A stretch of 64,000 nucleotides of DNA from Otis tarda (taxonomy: Eukaryota > Chordata > Aves > Otidiformes > Otididae): the NCBI GenBank assembly GCA_026413225.1, contig CM048553.1:144001190-144065189 (forward strand), in the 5' to 3' direction. Both the position numbers and the translations under genes were made by a program. Positions within the stretch are counted from its first letter, which is position 1, and every line of letters starts with the position of its first letter. Of this stretch, positions 44,801 through 57,644 are shown piece after piece. The notes beneath the pieces were generated by a model. That model worked only from the letters and a program-made list of their open reading frames with translations. It was not told the DNA's origin and made no database searches.

Positions 44801-47705
44801 GGCATTTGGCTTTTAGTGTTTATTTGAAAGAGTCCCTTTTCCCACTGGAAATTGAAAGATGTTTCACTGTGTGTAGGAACATATTCTGTGTGTGACAAAT
44901 TACTCAAACAGTGTAAGGATTTCTATCATAGCTACCATGCATTTACACATGCACACAGACGTAAGTTCTACATTCATTAACAGTAGAGATTACAATTCTT
45001 TTGAATTTATCAATAAAGCCAGCAAAGTATCCCACAACATGACTGGGAAGGTTATGTCCAAAGAATTATTTCCTCTCTAAGCAAGAGCATTTTTTTTTTC
45101 CAAATGTTCAGAGAGTCTTGTAGTATTGAAACTCATTCAAGGGCACTAGATAAAACAGGTAGGAAACCAATTTGATGGAACATATGTATCTAAATGACAT
45201 CTAGATCACTGCTTTTCATCACCTCATATTCTCTCTACCATTGTGAAACAATTCACATAGCTTAACTACTAATGAAAAACAATCTGTAAAGAACAGTGCC
45301 TGCGTATGTTCCTCTAAGAAACACAATACAGGTAGAGCTAAGACATATGTTGTTGCCCATCTTCAAAACATAAGCATCATAATCAATTTTATTTGGGTGT
45401 CTTTTACTACAGGCAGAGTTTCTGAAAGCAGGATCACACACTATTTATGAGTGTATAGCAGTTATTTACACAGTAGGTAGGCAAGACTGAAATGATATAT
45501 GGCTAAGCATCAATTTCTTCAACACCCTGGAAAAGGCACTTGAGAAATGCTTGCTGGTGACTGATGGCTGACGAGTCAGCAGGGAAATTTGGCTTCCATC
45601 ACTCATTGGAATGAGCTGACCTTCAAAACCTGAGCTAACCTGCCAACTCTGCTTTTTTTTTTTTTTCTCATGGTTTTATACCTTTTCCTCACTCTGCTTT
45701 TTCTTGAGTTACTGGATTACTAATACTAGCTCAGTAATCACTTCTGTCTTTTGGGTTTTTTTTGTTTGTTTCATTCTCTTACATGGCTTTAGATCATTAA
45801 TGCACTTGCAGCTCAAGAAATATTCTTCTTCAGGACTGCTGAGTCAAAGACACTTAGCTGGGCTTCACCAAACTGCTCATGGACAGCTGGGTTGGCAGCT
45901 GCAAGAGGGAGCAGCCAGGCTTTGGTTAGTACCCACATTTGTTCTGATGCTGATGTGAGATAGCAGCTTCAAGGAATTCACACAGCTGAAAACTACTAAC
46001 ACAAATACTGCGTATTCACCTATGTACTTTTGTTACAGAGACGAGATTTTTGGAGGCTGCTGAGTGGGTACTTTTGTGTACCTATCATGCTTCAGCTGTA
46101 GAAAAGACTGAAAAACTACCAGCTGTTGTAAACTGCAATATGATCAATGTCTACCTGCAGAAATGAAAATGTGGTATGACTCCTACGAAAATTATTAGCC
46201 TGTTAGAAGCAGGTATCTAAAAATCTGATATACTGTAATAGTGAACAAGGTAGATAAAAGGTTAACATGCAGTACAAAGCTTACATCTGTATTAGATTAT
46301 TAATTTAATGTATGAACAGTGGGTTACATGATGCACTTGTTTTTAATTCCTGCACTGCAGCAAAGGTTAACTTGTAGCTACCAGAAAGCCAGGAAAGGAA
46401 AATATGCTGGTTCAATGAATCACTTAAAGGATAAAAATATATTCTTAAAGTACATATGGTTTTCAGATGACAGAAATGTCCAGGAAAAAGACTTAATTGT
46501 ATAAGTGAGACAGCACCAGCTGCATCAGAGCCCTGTAGCTAGGAAGTAACATTTGGATCAGCATAATTTATAAAGAAAAAAATGGCATGAACATTTGATG
46601 GACTTTCTGGTGCTGTAAACGAGGATATAGAGCAATACTGAAATATATGTGCATTAATTTGCCCTGAAATACTGTATTGTGGGTAGGAACGGATTCTAAA
46701 ATGAGGATTATTATAATTACAGAATATTTGTTTGACATGATGTACATTGTACTTTGTGTCAGTTTTTCCATTGTTACTAAATTCAACTCGAGTTTCTAAA
46801 GAATGTCTTTCTGAAGGTGAGGCATTGATGGCCATTGAGGAGCTTATTTCTTAGGGCTCACTTCTACAGACATAACGTGCCCCAGAAGAATGAAGGTGTG
46901 GCTTGGGATTCAAATATTTCATCTTCTTAAAATGGACATACACCACCAACAGAAATGGTAAACTGCAATAACTCAGGAGATTTCTACAGGAGGGGGATAG
47001 CTCTGCAGAGCTCTATGGCCCTGTTGTGCAAGGGGACCCATGTGAACAGCATGTGTGTTAGAATAGCCAAACACAAAAATCAAACATCCACGAGCAAGGA
47101 CTGAACATACTCTTGCATGAGCAGACGCAGCATTTGAGAAAAAAAAAAAGAACAAGATTTAGGAGTTCTGAAGGATCTATGTCTCCAGTGCCTAAGAGAC
47201 CTAATGTAACTGTTGGACATATGAAGATGAAACAGCCGAGAAGCTAAGGGCACCTATGCTGCATTTCTGCAGCATATGGCACTGCTGAAGCCATGGATAG
47301 AAGACTGTTTTCTGTTAAGCTGTCAGCACAGCAGAAAGGATTCTAGAAAAGTAAAAGAGGTTTTTAAGACAGATACAAGGATTATTTGAAGTCTGGATAA
47401 TTTGCTTACCAATTCCATTCCCATGCAAAGTAACAAATGATGCAGTTGCTAGAAGTTAAAGTCAAGCAAATCCAGGTTAGAAACAGAAGTGATTATCAAT
47501 TGGCATAACATATCCAGCAACATGATCATTCATCTGACATACGAAATCTTGAAATAAATCTTCAATAACTGAAGTACCTAATTTAGAAGTTTTATAGTAA
47601 GTACAGATAAATAATAATCTTCAAAGGACTATTGAAATGTTAGAAAGCTTGAATCGCTGAAGTTTTTTCTTGATTTATCATAAATTCTTGAAGTGGGAAC
47701 CCTAG
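41880..47705. other. Unique AT-rich DNA
   Basis: No recognised gene. Pyrimidine-rich runs at 42905-42937 and 45652-45667, and an A/T low-complexity patch around 44310-44355. Confidence 0.6.
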
Positions 47706-47709
47706 ATGC

Positions 47710-47813
47710 TTAGATCTAGTTGCAGAAGTCCCTGGTCCTTGCAGAGGGGGTTGGACTAGATGACCTTTGAAGGTCCCTTCCAACATAAACCGTTCTATGA
47801 TTCTATGATTCTA
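47710..47813 (+). mobile_element. CR1 LINE 3' tail fragment
   Basis: About 104 bp on the plus strand: gatctagttgcagaagtccc, ttggactagatgacctttg, aaggtcccttccaac and the terminal ctatgattctatgattct repeats. Only the 3' UTR end is present. A severely 5'-truncated copy. Confidence 0.93.
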
Positions 47814-47814
47814 A

Positions 47815-50800
47815 AATTCAGTGACATAAATGAGAGATTCGCTCTCCCAAGTTAACTTGCACAACTAACTGAATACAGTAAAGAAGAAATTAAATGAAAA
47901 CAAGGTGGAAAAGAGGAAGCAAATTGGTATGAAGGGAAATCATATGGAAAAAGAGAGGAAATATATTTTTAAAAAACAGACGTCACCACCTTATAAAAAA
48001 AAAACTTGTCTCTGGGAAAATTATACTGGTGATTGCTTTTGAGAGTCAGTGGACCTGGGCAGGGAAAATATTCAATGGATAAAATAATGGATATTTAAGT
48101 AAATAAAAAACCTGAAATGTATCATTTAATAAAAAGCAGAAGACATTACTACTTTTCTGCAGACATGTGAAAATCAATTTTCGCTATCTTTGTACTAAAG
48201 ATAGTCTATAAGATGCCAATTGATTTCAATGGGACTGAGTAATAACAGAGTAACTGACTGCTCCTTTTAAATAAGGCTGTCAAAAGAAGGTCCTGAACAA
48301 GTTAAAAGATCAGATAAATGATAGAATCGAGGGTCTGGGGCAGAAAATAGAGGCTAGGGATCAGGGGAGAAAAAAATAAAAAACATATTGAAGAGAATGA
48401 AATCCAAGCAAAGAAAATGTTGCCTTGCAAAACTGTTGCTGATGCTGAACTTCTACACAATAACAAAATAAATGTTATTTTTACCCCATAAAGGTAGAAG
48501 CAAAATGGAAGCAGGATCTCTTTAGAGTGCATTCACTGATGTTCTGCACATCAGTCTCTTCAGCACAAATTTGAAAGCCTAAAGCTACATTTCCTCTAGC
48601 ATTGATATTCTGTCACTGGAGAGGTGGTCTGTCAAAAACAAAATTAAACATTCAGTTCTTACCAACTGCAGGACAGAGAGGGAATTAAGTAGAGAACCAA
48701 ATCTAATGGATATGACAATAAATTATGATATCAGAAATGTAAAAGAAAGATCAAGAAACACACATACTGCACTTCATAGCCAGAAGAAAAAAAAAATACA
48801 CAGAAGGGAGATCACATGCTTACGGTGCCAGAAGATAGACAAATTCTTCCAAGAGAGATAGAGCATGTTGTAAACCCCTGGCCATTTCAATTATGTAAAT
48901 CCTGGAAAATAAACAGCTTTCAGAAGGTATTTATCCTGCTGTGGAGGTGATGATAATGGTGGATAGCAATGATGAGTGACAGCCTTGTGTATTTCACCAA
49001 TATTTCATCTTCAGTCTTAAAGATGGGCTCATTTGACCTGAAAAGTAATTAAGGGCTTCTGCACTACTAAGTATATACATATTTGCACGACTGTGAGGAG
49101 AATGCCATGTATGTAAATTCAAATACAAAATTTATAAAACCAGCTGGCATATAATCAATATTTCTATCAGTGTAGTTACCTTAGTAGAATTTGTTAAGTG
49201 CGAACTAGTGTGAACTAGATGCTACATACCATCTCTACTTGAGAGATACTGTACAGATTTAGCTGATACCCTACTTCAGAGTGTATCATATCCATGTACG
49301 CTACTGCAAAATATTCAAAATATGCCTGTCTGACTGACTTTTTCTCCCCATTTGTTCTCATAGCAGTTTTATGGGCTGTTACAGAGCCTAATTCTCCATC
49401 TTATATCAAATAAGAAATAATTAGGCTTGCATAACCATAAAGACAAATCTTGAAATGTCATGACAAACATAGGCATCCTCACACACGGTTCTTACAATGT
49501 GTTCACTTGTGATGCACAGCTGCAGATTCAGGGAACTGCCTCTACAGTCACAGAAGAATGTTTGATCATGCACTGCAGCTCTCTTGCTGCTACCTATACT
49601 GACCTGCAAATAGCTGGGATGCAACTCTCAACTGGGGAAATCTGCATACTCTTGATCTGCGTTTGTCTTGGTTTCTCACACTGCCAGTCTGTGGCAGAGT
49701 ACTGTTAAATGCAATGCACTTCCCTAACACACTGTAGGACTCATAATGAAATTTTGGGTCGTGCTGTACTAAACACAAAAATATTGGCCTTTTTGAAAAT
49801 ACACTCTAAAAAGTGCTCCTGGCTTTAGGATTTAGCTGATAACATACATAACAATCTCACTCCTAGAAACAGTTCCCTGTGTTTTCTTCTTCTTCCTGAT
49901 GCAGTTTGTTTACGAAGTTGATGTCTCCTTTCCCTGACTTGTACTTAATCTTGATTTGCTAAGATCACTGCAAATCTGCCACTGTATTGTGTATCGGCCA
50001 CTTCCTATATTTCAAATTTCTCCATAGATAGAGGGTTTTCATATGCCAGCAAAATTTCAAAGAAGATTTTTTCTCAACTGCAGTTTCAGAAAAATGCTGT
50101 GTCATGCAAAAACCTTAGAAAACTATATTCAGAATAATAAAGTTTTCATTGTGGAGGATAGCAAAGAAAAAATTACACTGTCTAAATATTGCAGTGTTAA
50201 TACGTATTCTCTCTGCGCACATTCTCATTAGTCTATGAAAAAAAATACAAGAAATATAAATGTTTTAGCAAATATTAACTACTTCTGGCCAAATTAGAGC
50301 AATAGCAGTACCAAGGTATCATGCATGAAGAGTGCTAAGTGCTTATTCAAAAAAGGCTAGGTTTCCACAGTCCTTAATTAACTTCCCAAACAAGTACACT
50401 TGTAAACCTGGAAGAGGGTGTCCCTAAGTCTTAAAACCCTATAAATTATTCAAAGTTAAATAAGAGTGAGCTTGAACTCTCACATGGGGTCAGAAGTAGA
50501 AATTCCTACCTGCAAGGAAGCAAGGGCTAGTTTCTCTTAAACTACTTGTAAGTGGGCCTATGAATGCTCCTCCACATTAGTTATCAGTTCTTAATTTACT
50601 ACTTTTTTTTCTTATCTTCTGTGCATGAGTTACAATGGTGGATTGGGGAAACTTACATTTTTATCCATGGGAGCGGCAGGCTCTCCCCATGGTCCCTGCA
50701 GGCTCCTCTGGTGAGGCTCACTACAAGTCACGCCTTGGCAGCCAGGGCTGTCCATTCAAAACAGACAGAAAGCCCTAATTCATCTTAATTTAGAAACTAA

Positions 50801-51050
50801 CCAAGGGCTGTCTTGTACAATATTGATTTCCATGTAGTCAAAATGAGCATTCCGTGTCCTTGAGACTCGGTTAAGAAATTCAGATGGAGAAAGGACTGAG
50901 GAGCAGAAGCTGTGCTGGCACTGGCGGGAGAGAGGGAGCATGTCCGTACCCCTGCACTCCTCAAGCTCAGTCACTCATCTTCGGTGAATAACTGGGTCTG
51001 CTTTCCCTAAGCAACTGGGGAGTAAACTAAGATAGTCAGGTCAGAATGAA
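47815..51050. other. Unique AT-rich DNA
   Basis: No recognised gene. A-runs near 47995 and 48786. Short ORFs without motifs. Confidence 0.6.
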
Positions 51051-51054
51051 ATGG

Positions 51055-51097
51055 AGGAAAAAAGGAATTCATTTGTATAGGAAAAAAGGAATTCATT
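51055..51097. repeat. Direct repeat of 19 bp with a 24-bp period
   Basis: aggaaaaaaggaattcatt occurs at 51055-51073 and again from 51079, separated by tgtat. A local tandem duplication. Confidence 0.8.
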
Positions 51098-51099
51098 AC

Positions 51100-52480
51100 C
51101 CCCTTAAAAAATTACTCTGTCCATCTAGATAACGGAAGAATTCTTTTGAGAAGAAAAATACAGTTAGCTAGGGACAGAGGAATTATATCAATCAGAGCTG
51201 TGACTGTGGATGCAATGGCCATACAAGGTAATGTTCAGCAGCCTGGTAAATAAACTCTCCGGTTAGTTTGTGGTTGCAGTTACATACTTTGAAGTAGGTA
51301 TAATCTTAAAGATGGTTAAATAATAAGCAAGTCGGTAGAATCAGCATAAAATACGACATTATTTTGTAGAGTGCTGTACCATATACCTCTGAGTATGTGA
51401 ATTCAGACTTGCAATGCGTATATCCACACAGACAACACAGACGAGCATATTAATCAACACATGCACAGGGTGCTTCCGAGTCAGATGCACCCACTAGACT
51501 TCATTAATTTAAGAAGACCTTGCTGAAATTAGACCATGTTCAGCAGGTCAGAAAGAAAAAATAAACCTTCACAATTGTTTGTGTTTAGGGTGACAGTTAG
51601 TTTGCTGGTACAGATTTTAAATCATAAGAATTAACCTTCCTGGTAACCTTTCATTTTATTTGTTTTAGAAGTTTATAATTTGGAGTTGAAAAATAACTAA
51701 TTTCATGCTTCAGGTATAACAATATATTGAGACTTCTTATCCTCTCCTGGCACCTAGAAATAAACTGTTATTAGCAGCCATGGTGCACCCAATATGCGCT
51801 CAAAGTCTACTCCTGCTAACTTATAAGGAGAACTTCCCTGATGTCACTAGGTTTTGTCTTTAAAACTCATAATTCATTCATTCTTGCTAAAGATCACTGA
51901 TAATGTTAAGACGGACGGCAAATGCCTCCAAAGAAATGATTTTTTTTGTAAACTGCAACATGAGTTTACCCGTATTTACTGTGTGTTTGATACCATACCA
52001 CTGAAAATCCATATGAAAAGCAAAGCCACAGCCTTTGCCTGCCTACTCATAATGATATGCTCCTCCAACAATTATTAACAGCATTTTAGCTCCCAGAACA
52101 ATAAACATGAAGGTCAGACTAGATGGATTTTCCATTTATTACAATTATAATATAATATTTTTATGGAGAAAAGGAAAAGAGCCATTTCTACAACAAGGAA
52201 ATAAAATTACTCGTCTTTGAGTACCTTTAACTTTGGTCATTGATTTTGTCTGAACCATGTTTCTTCCAAAATTTCAAATATCATTTCCCTTTCAAACTGT
52301 AAAAAATAACATGCATAAGAATAAACAGCTGTCAACGACACACAATCCACCTGTTAGCTGACATCTGTGGCATCACATCATTGTATCACTTGCTGTGAAA
52401 AAAGGCTATTTAGGCAATGTCATGTTCCCTGATGCTAAAACTGAGGAAGAAAGAAAGAAACAAAGCTCTTCATTTGTTCC
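51100..52480. other. Unique AT-rich DNA
   Basis: No gene seen. The phrase aaggtcagactagatgga at 52111-52128 recalls CR1 3' ends but is too short to call. Confidence 0.55.
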
Positions 52481-52486
52481 CATGCT

Positions 52487-52510
52487 TATATATATGTGTG
52501 TGTGTGTGTA
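52487..52510. repeat. TA/TG dinucleotide microsatellite
   Basis: A short TA run passes directly into a TG run of about seven units (tatatatgtgtgtgtgtgtg). Likely length-polymorphic. Confidence 0.9.
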
Positions 52511-52968
52511 TTATGGATATAAATATATATAACTTGCTACATGGATGGGAAAGCGCAAGGGATTCCCTGCCTTCCAAATTAAAAGAACATTTTATGAAAC
52601 AAAGGTCTGTGGAATAAAGGAATCATAGTAACATGGGGAGTCTCGTACAATGCATTGGATCAAGTGCAGCTGGCAGATTGGTGGAAGCACAAACAAACAA
52701 ACAGTTGCTTATGCTGACATTCTTTCTCTAATGTGACTATTTTGTCTGTCTATTTATATTTGGCTGTGTAATGCTCAGATCACAGCAATAACTGATCAGG
52801 AATATGTGTCCTCTGTAAGCATGAGCAAAAGTCTTAATTTCATGTTAATTTAGTCATGTATTTAACATACTGGTTTGCAGTACATTTCTAAAAAAAGGGC
52901 TCCAAAGCTACAATTGCAGTCTGCTAGTTCACTGTGTGAAAAGCAAGTGCCTGCATTTTTCCTGCTTT
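52511..52968. other. Unique AT-rich DNA
   Basis: Nothing recognisable. Confidence 0.6.
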
Positions 52969-52969
52969 C

Positions 52970-54126
52970 ATGATTGTCGTGGTTTTGTTAGTGAGGGGGG
53001 GCCTAAGGTGGTAGCTTCTGCAGGAAACTGCTAGAAGTCGCTCCCCTTTGTTCAGTGGACTTGGCCAGGCCTAGGGCGGACCTGCTGCTGGCCAAGGTCG
53101 AGCCGATTGGTAGCAGAATGTCCCGTGATAACGCCTCTGCGATAACGTATTTAAGAAGGGGAAAACAGAAAAAAAGAGAAGAGAAGATGTAAAGAAGCTG
53201 AGCGGGGGCAGAGGCGCAGAGGGGGAGGCGCAGGCCTCCTGGGCCTTGCAGGCCTCATCCTCTGGCCTCTCGCCAGGCAGCCGACTGGGCCCGACTTGGT
53301 CCGGCCCGGCTGCAAGAAGTGGAAAGGAGATGAGAAGTGAATAAGATGTAAAAAAGATCCTGAGAGACATCTACCACCCTGTTGTGAGTGAGGAACGGCT
53401 GCAGACGCCAAGGTCAGTTCAGAAAGGAGGGGGAGGAGTAATGCGGCTCCTGGCCAAGATTCCCCTGCAGCCTGTGGTGACGACCATGGTGGAGCAGGTT
53501 GTCCCCCTGCAGCCCATGGAGGTCCACGGAGGAGCAGAGATCCACTTGGAGCCCGTGAAGGACCCCGTACCGGGGGAGGTGGATGCCTGAAGGCGGCTGT
53601 GGCCCGTGGAGGGCCCGCTGGGACAGCCGTTCTGGAGACTGTACTCCGTGGAAGAGATGACCCACGCCGGAGCAGTTTCGTGAAGGACTGTGGCGTAGGG
53701 GTGGGACCCCACAACGGAGCAGGGGAGGAATGCGAGGAGTTCTTCCCCCGACCATGAAGCAGAAGCAGCGGCGTGAAACAACGTATGATGAACTGACTGC
53801 AACCCCCATTCCCTCTTCCCCCCTGTGCCGCTCGGGGGGGGGAAGGTAGTAGAGATAATGTTAAGCTTGGGAAGAGGGAGGGGTGGATGGAGGTTATCTT
53901 GTTCTCTGTCTCATTATCCTGCTGTTTGTAGTAATAAATGAATAGTTTTTCCCAAGTCGAGTCTGTTTTGCCCGTGACGGTAACTTTAAGGATTTCTCCC
54001 TGTCCTTATCTCAAACCTCGAGCCGTTTTTCCTTATATTTTCTCTCCCTGTTCTCTCGGAGGGTGGGGGGAGTGAGAGAGAGACTGCGTAGTCTGGTCCT
54101 GATCAGGGCTGAACTACGACAATGAT
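52970..54126 (+). mobile_element. Solo ERV LTR with 5-bp target duplication
   Basis: LTR of 1,147 bp (52975-54121), flanked by atgat on both sides (52970-52974, 54122-54126). Ends are TGTCGT...ACGACA, a 6-bp inverted terminal repeat. Plus-strand signals: CCAAT in reverse (attgg 53106-53110), TATTTAAG (53148-53155) and AATAAA (53933-53938), then about 185 bp to the end. It is GC-rich against an AT-rich background and is not accompanied by a second copy, so it is a solo LTR left by recombination. The distance between TATA and AATAAA implies an unusually long R of about 750 nt. Not confidently assigned to a named family. Confidence 0.9.
53148..53155 (+). promoter_or_regulatory. TATA-like box of the solo LTR
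   Basis: TATTTAAG about 40 bp downstream of an inverted CCAAT box inside the LTR. It could still act as a promoter for flanking DNA to the right. Confidence 0.5.
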
Positions 54127-56285
54127 ACATCACAAGTGACATCTCAAGGTAATGGGGACATGGTTGGTTTTGCCCTCACCCTAATTATGTGTGTGAAATA
54201 CCAGTCAAGTTGCTAATATCTTGGATCTGTTGTCACCAGTCATAAACCTAGAATTCAAACCCACTCTCAGCAATGAGAAAGGTAACAGTCACCGTCATTA
54301 CTGCAGATCTTGTAACCTCTGTGTGCTCTTGTATATCACAGAAATCTGTTAGAAAGTCTTGATGTTATCGCTTCTTTCTCTCCTTCCTGCTTTTATTTTT
54401 TAGAACATCAGCAAGGGTTGTGTATCAAAAGAGTATCTTCTATGGAACAGTCTTGTTTGAGATCATTCCTACATTAGAAAAAGGGACAGCTATACTACCA
54501 GTTCCATATACCATGAATTTATAATGGTAAAGTGTATTTAGTTGACAGATTTTTTTGTACACATTTCCCGGAGTAAAACAAGTAATTCTGGCTTTTGCAG
54601 GGTCTGCCACAACTTACTTTGAAGGCGGGCAGGCTATGATGTAAGATCTAATTCATCTCAGTCTCCGTACTGCCACAGATCTGGAGATAAACCCAACAGC
54701 AGCAGCGAGTATGAGCCTAAAGAGACCAATTACACCAGTCAAAGCACCGTGAGCTCAGTACCCACAATGCTTCTGCACTAAAAAAAAGAAAAAAAAAAGG
54801 GGGGAAGCAAAATTTAAGGAGCCAAGGAAGATTCTATTATACTAGAGGCACTAAATCTTCAAAGCCTTGCTTTATCTGTAAGAAAGCTGCAAGCTGCAAG
54901 ACAAGATACAATTTTTTCTACCTGATCCTTTCCTTAGATGCTTTTAGAAAGCTGACTTTGGACTGCCAACTTAAAGTTTTTCTTCTCTTATTTTGACAGG
55001 TCCTAACCAATGCTTCTCATGGGGCCCTTCTCCAAGAACCAATTTTAGCAATTTTTAAACTTAATCTTTTAAAATTCTCTGCTAGTTTCGGAGCTTATAG
55101 CTTGATTTTGTTCCCATTTTCTACCTCCATTCAGGCTAGATGATGAAATATTTACTTCCAACTTCAGGATATCCACTGAACCAAAGCTCTTCCCCTGAAA
55201 TACAAACCTGTGGAATTCAGGCCATATATTCCCTTCAGACCAGCAGAACACTGCCTCTACCTCCTCACCTTTCTCTCCTAATACTATGGGCCTGACTCTG
55301 GCCATTTTCTTGGTGTGACAGTTCAGTTCTGCCTTCATTATTGAGAAGTCTTGATCTGCTTCTGAAGGGTGTTTTATAAGGTAAAGTCAGAGGGCCTTAT
55401 AAAATCTTTGACCTAGGAAACGTGAGCTTAGGCCTGGATCCAAACATGTTCCAAACTTTACTAACTTTAGCTACAGGCAAAAAATGTAGTAAAACTCTGA
55501 ACTGTTTTTCAGCCTCTTCTGTTATGACTGCAACTGACAACTACCCCAGTAAATGGTCAAAGCTATGTAAGACCCATAGTATGGGCCAGATTTTCCAAGC
55601 CATCCAGATCACTTTGGGCTATTTATGCTGTATAAAGTGGATTTGCAGAGCACTATGGTGCATGGATTTAAAATTCAAAAAGATGCTGTTTCAGTTCTAA
55701 GCAGTTGTGAACAAGATACTACATTAAATAAACTAGTGGTCTAATCAAGTTTGGGAGCTCTTGTATCGCTTTTTGTTGATTCAAGAGATCTAACACACAG
55801 AAAAATAACCCTCTTATCACCCTTGTAGATCTTGTAAATGCATATTCACTGTTCCCTTAAATCCATAGCTGGAAGAGAATTAATATATAGGATATCACTA
55901 AACTGATGTTGTACAGTACAGCAGGGTGAAGAGGTTTTAGGGATGAAAACTAAAAGCTCCTTGTTAGCTTTAGAAAAAAGTTGTGAACCTTTACCGCTAC
56001 CACAGAAGTCATTAGCCTAGCCATTTTACAAATATTTGTCCTTTTTTTCCTCACAGTCATGCCAGCTAACACAAGTTATATCACTAGCTTTACTGAGCAC
56101 CTTCTGTGCTCCCAGTAATGATTGTGGTAAAAAGTGATGCTTCAGGGTGTAAATTAATCTCCTGCATTTAGAAGCTGAGAGAGAATCAATAAAAAAACCT
56201 GCAGTACTGCCTACTTTAACAAATTTCCTTCTAAATATGCTTCTGCTCATTTTTGGCTGGTTATAATGAAAAGTTTTCATTTAAA
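54127..56285. other. Unique DNA, no gene recognised
   Basis: A purine run with A- and G-tracts at 54780-54806. ORFs up to 92 codons without motifs. Confidence 0.55.
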
Positions 56286-56294
56286 ACTTGCAGC

Positions 56295-56700
56295 CTATTT
56301 TTACCCCAGACCTTGCCAGGCCCTGAGTACAATCCCCTCCCAGGGGCGTAGCTGGAGGGCGATGGCGTGGGGAAGGCCCAGCCCAAGGCCAGCTCCATTG
56401 CTGACAGGAGATGGCTTGTCATGGCTCCTCAGTGCTGACTCTGACCCAGGCCTCGGAGTTGTCCCATCACTGCAGACTGGCTGGGCGATCACTGGGTTGT
56501 GCCCGACCCTGGTCACTGCCTCCAGGCCTGATCCGACCCTGATGTGCCACTCAGCATCCCAGCTCCTTCTTGCTGAGATCAGGGTTCCTGCCAGCCATGT
56601 TGCCTCTCCGGGCTCCGTCCTGGTTTACCTGGAGGAGAAGCCAGCCCTCGCAGCACCCTGATGGTGCTGGCCTTCTCTGACCTTAAGAGGGTGACAGTGC
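56295..56700. other. GC-rich island of unknown nature
   Basis: A sharply bounded GC-rich stretch in AT-rich DNA, with open frames on both strands (131 codons plus, 71 minus) that follow from composition. No domain, LTR signals or CR1 similarity recognised. It could be an old repeat, a regulatory island or an exon-bearing remnant. Confidence 0.5.
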
Positions 56701-56747
56701 CACAGAAAGCCTCTATGTAAGCTTACGGAAGTCAGGAACTATGTTAT

Positions 56748-56783
56748 AGTCTTGCCCATTTTGTTATAAAAATGGGCAAGACT
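56748..56783. repeat. Perfect 15-bp inverted repeat (hairpin)
   Basis: agtcttgcccatttt (56748-56762) and its exact reverse complement aaaatgggcaagact (56769-56783), with a 6-base loop. It forms a strong short stem-loop. No flanking terminal repeats or target duplication were seen, and it is too short for a typical microRNA precursor. Confidence 0.9.
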
Positions 56784-57171
56784 TAAACAATGAAGTGTTT
56801 GGAAGAGCTGTGGCGGATAGGGTATTAGTTTCTAACAGGCTGGTTTGGGTTTAATCTGAATAAACACCTTTGGTTCACAAAATATTGTGAAGTGCAAGAA
56901 TTGCACAGCATATACCAGTGTTATGTAAGGTGATAAAATAACAGAAATGATCATGTTAATTATTAATGCACTTGTGTCAACAGTCGTTGACATCAGGACG
57001 AGTTCAGTCAGCAATATATCTGTAATACCTCAGCTTTGTTCCTTTTTCTGTGGGAAGCTACAAGAAAAGGTAGTGAGCTGTCAGCATTGAAATGGGACCT
57101 TCTGGTTTTGCTTTTGAAATATTGTTCTTCCTTTCAGTCACTAGTATTCAAATAGATAGGAAGCACAATCC

Positions 57172-57640
57172 TTGTGTACAGTTGTGTACAGTTCCCCTGC
57201 TAAAGGTGAAGCAGTGAAGCAAATCCCACTCTTCCCTGAGCAGTCAGTGTGTGGCAGGGAGCTGCATGGGCCAGCAGCTCCCTGGGGCTGGGGGCAGTGG
57301 GGGCTCTCAGGGGCAGCAGAGCAGGGTCTGGAAGCTGGGGCCCAGGAGCAGGCAGCCCAGGTTGCCACGACAGCCCCAGGCATCAGACACATCCCTGAGG
57401 ATAGGAATGGGCCTAGGGCAGGGTGGGATGGGGGCTTCACGTTGGTGGGGCCATGGCTGAGCAGGGCAGGGCTGTGGAGAGCTGGAAACCAGCCCTGCTC
57501 TGGGATCACTGGGGCAGGGGCTGGCAGCACGAGGGGGCTGACATGGGGTCCTGGGCCCTGGGCAGGGTGGGAGACACCCAGGGAGGCTTGGCAGGAACAA
57601 TAAGGCCCATTGGTGCCTTTAGGGCCCTGACACAATGATT
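57172..57640. other. Second GC-rich island of unknown nature
   Basis: GC-rich, guanine-rich on the plus strand (many ggggc and cagggc runs), with composition-driven ORFs in at least five frames. It begins with a tandem ttgtgtacag duplication (57172-57191). No protein motif. The G-run density could favour quadruplex structures. Nature unknown. Confidence 0.5.
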
Positions 57641-57644
57641 AATA

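Noticed and set aside
52111..52128. CR1-like phrase aaggtcagactagatgga
   Set aside because: Eighteen bases without flanking CR1 sequence are not enough for a repeat call.
53151..53809. Several overlapping ORFs of 68-187 codons on both strands
   Set aside because: They lie inside the GC-rich solo LTR 52975-54121; no domain, openness follows from composition.
57172..57635. Open frames of 143 and 164 codons on opposite strands
   Set aside because: Low-complexity, G/C-driven composition with no motif and no splice context; recorded as a GC-rich island instead.
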